This document shows positions 59,262 through 64,000 of a DNA stretch of 64,000 nt, piece after piece. The first letter of the stretch is position 1; each line of letters opens with the position of its first letter. The DNA is from CAZHGD01 sp964531735 (GTDB taxonomy: Bacteria > Armatimonadota > UBA10988). The translations under genes were made by a program, and so were the position numbers. The stretch covers positions 1 through 64,000 of the forward strand of contig CAZHGD010000002.1 in the NCBI GenBank assembly GCA_964531735.1. Direction: 5' to 3'. Below the pieces are notes generated by a model, which was not told the DNA's origin, ran no database searches, and was given only the letters and a program-made list of their open reading frames with translations.

Positions 59262-59267
59262 ATTATA
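59262..59267 (-). promoter_or_regulatory. Perfect TATAAT -10 element upstream of the sigma factor
   Basis: On the minus strand GCGTATAATGG reads as a perfect -10 hexamer 34 bases upstream of the sigma ATG at 59228. There is no TTGACA-like -35 at 17 bases. It stands out in very GC-rich DNA. It would suit housekeeping sigma transcription. Confidence 0.45.
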
Positions 59268-59529
59268 CGCCTGAGTGCCCGGGCCCGCGCCGCGAAGTTA
59301 CGCGCCGCCGGCTGGCGCGCATCGGTTGCGGCTGCGGCGCGCTGCCGCCTGGCGGCCGGGCACCGTCCGATACCGCGCAGGGCATCTTGGCGGCCCCGGC
59401 GTACTGCGAAGCCGGGAATGCTGACCAGAAACGCGTCTGGTAACAGTATCACAAGAAGGGGAAGCGAATGCGCGTGCCTATACTGCGTCGTGTGAGCTGT
59501 CCGTCTCGGGTCGTGCCGAGGGCCGTCAC

Positions 59530-61086
<1,557 letters not shown>

Positions 61087-61096
61087 GGGCAGTGGC

Positions 61097-61558
61097 ATGG
61101 CCGCGAAGCACAGTTGGGCGAACCGTGAGCGCGAGATCCTGCTCGTCGAGGACACGCCAGACGACATCGACCTGACGCGTCGCGCCCTCGAGCGTCACCA
61201 CATTGCGAATCCGCTGGTGGTGGCTCGCGACGGCGCGGAGGCCCTCGACTACCTGTTCTGCCGCGGCGAGCATGCGGCGCGGGCCGGCGCGCCGCTGCCG
61301 GCGCTGGTGCTGCTCGACCTGCGGCTGCCACGGGTGGACGGTCTGGAGGTGCTCAGCGCGTTGCGCGCCGATGAGCGCACCACCCTCTTGCCGGTGGTCG
61401 TCCTGACCGCCTCGGACGAGGAGCGCGACCTGGTGGACAGCTACCGGCTGCGGGCCAACTCGTACATCCGCAAACCGGTCGACTTCCAGCAGTTCGCCGA
61501 GGCGGTGCGGCAACTGCACCTGTACTGGCTGGTGCTCAACGAGCCGCCGCCAGCCTAG
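61097..61558 (+). CDS. Rcp1-like single-domain response regulator
   Basis: A 153-residue stand-alone receiver. EILLVEDTPDDIDLTRRALE supplies the acidic pocket, LVLLDLRLPRVDG the phosphoryl site Asp74, VVVLTASDEERD the Thr/Ser switch, and YIRKPVDFQQF the Lys. It has no output domain, as in Rcp1/Spo0F-type relay proteins that accept phosphate from a phytochrome-like kinase. The ATG is 11 bases after the kinase stop, so they are cotranscribed. Confidence 0.93.
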   Translation: MAAKHSWANREREILLVEDTPDDIDLTRRALERHHIANPLVVARDGAEALDYLFCRGEHAARAGAPLPALVLLDLRLPRVDGLEVLSALRADERTTLLPVVVLTASDEERDLVDSYRLRANSYIRKPVDFQQFAEAVRQLHLYWLVLNEPPPA

Positions 61559-61563
61559 CGGCG

Positions 61564-61586
61564 CGCAGCGGTCACGATCCGCTGCG
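61564..61586. terminator. Stem-loop in the gap after the receiver gene
   Basis: CGCAGCGG (61564-61571) pairs perfectly with CCGCTGCG (61579-61586), loop of seven bases, just after the response regulator stop. A weaker stem (61594-61611) follows. They may attenuate transcription into the next sensor gene. No T-run. Confidence 0.4.
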
Positions 61587-61640
61587 GCCAGTGGGCCAGG
61601 CGCCGCTGGCCGCTGGGTCGGACCCGTGGGAGTGGTGCCG

Positions 61641-64000
61641 ATGGGAGCCGTGCTTCGTGTGCTGGTGGTCGAGGACAGCCCCGACGACGCCGAGCTGCTG
61701 GCTCTCGAGTTGGCGCGCGGCGGCTATCAGCCTGCCATCACCCGGGTCCAGACCGCCGAGTCACTGCGTCAGGCGCTGTCCGCCGATGCGTGGGACCTGG
61801 TGGTGTCGGACTACTCGATGCCCGACCTGACGGGGCTCGACGCGCTCCAGATCGTCAAGGACCGCGGCCTGGATGTGCCGTTCATACTGATGTCCGGCGC
61901 CATCGACGAGGAACTGGCGGTCGAGGCGATGGTCCGCGGGGCGCACGACTACGTCATGAAGGACCGCCGGGCACGCCTCTTGCCCGCGATCGAACGTGAG
62001 TTGGCCGAGGCCCGGGTGCGCCAGTCGCAGCGCGAGACCGAGGCGATGCACCGCGCGGTGGTCGAGAGCGCCCTGGACCCGATCGTCGTCTACGAACTCG
62101 ACGACGGCGACCGGCCGGGGCGAGTGCTGACTGCCAACCGGGCCGCCAGCGAGATGCTCGGCTACGGGCCCGACGAGCTGCCCGGCCTGCCGCTGGTGGC
62201 GCTCTTTGCCGCCCCGGGCGACGCGGCGGTGCGGCACGCTCGGCTGCTGAGGGCCGGCCGGCGGCGCTTCCGGGCCGCAGTGACGACCAAGGGCGGCACG
62301 CTCCTGCACATGGCGGTCGGGGTGCAGCCAGTCGTGGCCGGTGGGCGGCGGGTGGCCGTGGCCATCGGACGCGACATCACCGAACGGCTGGAATCCGAGG
62401 ACGAGCGACAGGCTGTGATCGAGGTGCTGCGTCTGGCCAACGAGCACCATGAGCTGAAGGCACTGGTTCGGGCCGTCACCGGCTTCCTTCAGCGCTGGTC
62501 GGGGTGCGACGCCGTCGGCGTGCGGTTGGTCGAGGGCGAGGACTTCCCGTACTACGAGACCCGCGGCTTCGCACCCGAGTTCGTGGCGGCGGAGACGCAC
62601 CTTTGCCAGGAGGATGCCAGCGGCCAGATCGTCCGCGACGGCCAGGGCAGGGCGGTCCTCGAGTGCATGTGCGGCAACGTGCTGCGCGGACGCTGTGATC
62701 CGCGCCAGCCCTTCTTTACCAGCCGCGGCAGCTTCTGGAGCAACCACACCACCGACCTGCTGGCCACCACCAGCGACACGGAGCGTCAGGCTCGCACGTG
62801 CAACCGCTGCACTGCTGACGGGTTCGAATCGGTGGCGCTGCTCCCGCTGCGCGCCCACGGCAAGACCCTCGGCCTCCTGCAACTGAACGACCACCGCGCC
62901 GGGCGCTTCAGTGAGCGGCGGATCGCGGCGCTGGAGCGCCTGTGTGACAGTCTGGCGGTCGCCATCGATCAGAGCCGCACCGCCGCGGAACTGGCCAGGA
63001 GCGAGGAGCGCTTCCGCACGATTGCGGACTACACGGCCGACTGGGAGAACTGGGTCGGCCCGAACGGCGAATTGCTCTGGACGAGCCCCTCGGTGGAGCG
63101 GATGACCGGGTATACCGTCGCCGAGTGCCTGGCCATGCCGGACTACCCGACGCCGCTGGTGGCGCCCGAGGACCGGAGCCGTATGGCGGCGCTGTTCCAC
63201 CAAGCAGTTGGCGGTGATGGGGGCAGGGACACCGAGTTCCGCTGTCGACGCAAGGACGGCTCGGTGTTCTGGGCGGCGGTCTCGTACCACGCCGTCCACG
63301 ACGCGACCGGCGCCTGCCAGGGGTACCGCTCGTCCATCCGTGATATCAGCGAGCGCAAGCGCCACGAGCAGTTGATGCAGGCACGGCTGCGTTTGGCTGA
63401 CCTGGCCATCAGCAGCGGGCTCGACGAGTTCATGCGCGTGGCCGTCGACGAGGCCGAGCGACTCACGGGGAGTCAGGTGGGCTTCTTCCACTTCGTCGAT
63501 GCCGACCAGGTGCATCTCAGACTGCAGGCGTGGTCGACCAACACGGTCGCGCACTTGTGTACGGCCTCGGGCAAGGGCGACCACTACCCGATCAGCGAGG
63601 CTGGCGTCTGGGTGGATTGCGTTCACGCTCGGGTCCCGGTCATCCACAACGACTACGCGTCGCTGCCGCATCGCCGGGGCCTGCCTGAAGGGCATGCACC
63701 GGTCGTCCGTGAACTGGTCGTGCCCGTCCTGCGCGATGGCCTGGTGGTCGGCATTCTGGGCGTGGGCAACAAGCCGACCGACTATGGGCCCGACGATGTG
63801 GCCATGGTCGAGGTGCTCAGCTCGTTGGTCATCGACCTGATTGCGCGGAAGCGGGCCGAGGAGAGCCTCCAGGAGAGCGAGGCCAAGTACCGCGCCATTG
63901 TGGAGAACATGCAGGACGTCTACTACCGCACCGACGTCGATGGCCGTCTGGTCATGGCCAGCCCATCGGCGTGTGACCTGCTGGGCTGCGCCTCGCTTGA
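61641..64000 (+). CDS. REC-PAS-GAF-PAS-GAF-PAS sensor protein, C-terminus beyond the window
   Basis: The frame is open from the ATG at 61641 to the window end, 786 codons plus two bases. A receiver domain comes first: VLVVEDSPDDAELLALELAR, phospho-Asp57 in LVVSDYSMPDLTG, and Lys in VMKDRRARL. PAS is at ~140-255 (MHRAVVESALDPIVVYEL). GAF 1 (~265-425) has an unusual Cys-rich signature, CMCGNVLRGRCDP and ARTCNRCTADGFESVALLPL (Cys342, 344, 352, 387, 390). PAS 2 is at ~435-570 (TIADYTADWENWVGPNGELL), with GAF 2 (~580-735) and the start of a third PAS (YRAIVENMQDVYYRTD). A histidine kinase end is expected but lies beyond the window. It is 82 bases after the receiver gene. Confidence 0.88.
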   Translation, partial: MGAVLRVLVVEDSPDDAELLALELARGGYQPAITRVQTAESLRQALSADAWDLVVSDYSMPDLTGLDALQIVKDRGLDVPFILMSGAIDEELAVEAMVRGAHDYVMKDRRARLLPAIERELAEARVRQSQRETEAMHRAVVESALDPIVVYELDDGDRPGRVLTANRAASEMLGYGPDELPGLPLVALFAAPGDAAVRHARLLRAGRRRFRAAVTTKGGTLLHMAVGVQPVVAGGRRVAVAIGRDITERLESEDERQAVIEVLRLANEHHELKALVRAVTGFLQRWSGCDAVGVRLVEGEDFPYYETRGFAPEFVAAETHLCQEDASGQIVRDGQGRAVLECMCGNVLRGRCDPRQPFFTSRGSFWSNHTTDLLATTSDTERQARTCNRCTADGFESVALLPLRAHGKTLGLLQLNDHRAGRFSERRIAALERLCDSLAVAIDQSRTAAELARSEERFRTIADYTADWENWVGPNGELLWTSPSVERMTGYTVAECLAMPDYPTPLVAPEDRSRMAALFHQAVGGDGGRDTEFRCRRKDGSVFWAAVSYHAVHDATGACQGYRSSIRDISERKRHEQLMQARLRLADLAISSGLDEFMRVAVDEAERLTGSQVGFFHFVDADQVHLRLQAWSTNTVAHLCTASGKGDHYPISEAGVWVDCVHARVPVIHNDYASLPHRRGLPEGHAPVVRELVVPVLRDGLVVGILGVGNKPTDYGPDDVAMVEVLSSLVIDLIARKRAEESLQESEAKYRAIVENMQDVYYRTDVDGRLVMASPSACDLLGCASL

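Noticed and set aside
62815..62835. GGGTTCGAATCGG, similar to a tRNA T-arm
   Set aside because: It lies in the GAF coding frame, and no acceptor or anticodon arms can be built around it.
61761..63695. 644-codon minus-strand open frame opposite the REC-PAS-GAF gene
   Set aside because: Composition typical of an antisense shadow; the opposite strand has well-defined receiver, PAS and GAF motifs.

Overview
This is a GC-rich bacterial chromosomal segment of about 64 kb with tightly packed genes and no rRNA, tRNA, CRISPR array, transposase or phage gene that I could find. The best guess is a free-living, diderm member of the Armatimonadota (or a near relative in the Planctomycetota/Lentisphaerota sphere), probably from a metagenome assembly. 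Three things suggest this. Two DUF1559-type prepilin-like proteins carry the FPVFAKAREKA helix that is common in Armatimonadota. An outer-membrane porin ends in an aromatic residue. There are many secreted carbohydrate-active proteins, sugar isomerases and Gfo/Idh/MocA oxidoreductases. Phylum is an inference.

Layout. 1-1561 (-): a secreted Gly/Pro-rich protein cut by the window edge, preceded by a TM1367-like cyclophilin-fold protein. 1693-6947 (+): a pyrimidine gene string, pyrK / BI-1 membrane protein / Gfo-Idh-MocA / pyrD / pyrF / small hypothetical / HAD hydrolase, with the last four genes overlapping or nearly so. 6955-19899: mixed metabolism, with a large secreted glycoside-hydrolase-like protein, a DUF1638-HyuA ATPase fusion, O-acetylhomoserine sulfhydrylase, a porin, an orphan prepilin-like protein, ferritin, a creatininase-family hydrolase, a GH130 phosphorylase and a sugar isomerase. 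20057-25094: a possible small membrane protein, a second Gfo/Idh/MocA enzyme overlapping an orphan N6-adenine methyltransferase, a YHS metal-binding lipoprotein with a membrane protein, and an SDR-type epimerase.

25160-31080 (-) is a likely glycan-use unit: sialidase-fold protein, Na+/solute symporter, beta-helix protein and epimerase, with a pentapeptide-repeat protein upstream. 31210-38311 (+) holds a 1241-residue DUF4091 glycoside-hydrolase-like protein and two tandem C11 (clostripain-type) lipoproteins, one of which lacks the catalytic cysteine. 38313-41526 (-) is an operon of ceramidase-like, M14 peptidase-like and zinc-ribbon/TPR proteins. 41740-47202 (+) is a redox cluster: Tat-exported aldo/keto reductase with two [4Fe-4S] motifs, DUF6599 protein, DUF362 protein, membrane polyferredoxin and a small membrane protein.

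47217-51689 (-) encodes an Mrp/ApbC ATPase, an isomerase, a second prepilin-like protein and a NamZ/DUF1343 muramidase. 51902-59228 (-) is the most unusual unit. An ECF sigma factor is translationally coupled to a 1487-residue protein that looks like an anti-sigma factor fused to very large periplasmic alpha-2-macroglobulin-like domains. It is followed by an alkaline-phosphatase-superfamily hydrolase with a threonine nucleophile and a metallo-beta-lactamase-fold hydrolase. 59530-64000 (+) is a phosphorelay: PAS histidine kinase, Rcp1-like receiver, and a REC-PAS-GAF-PAS-GAF-PAS protein running off the window.
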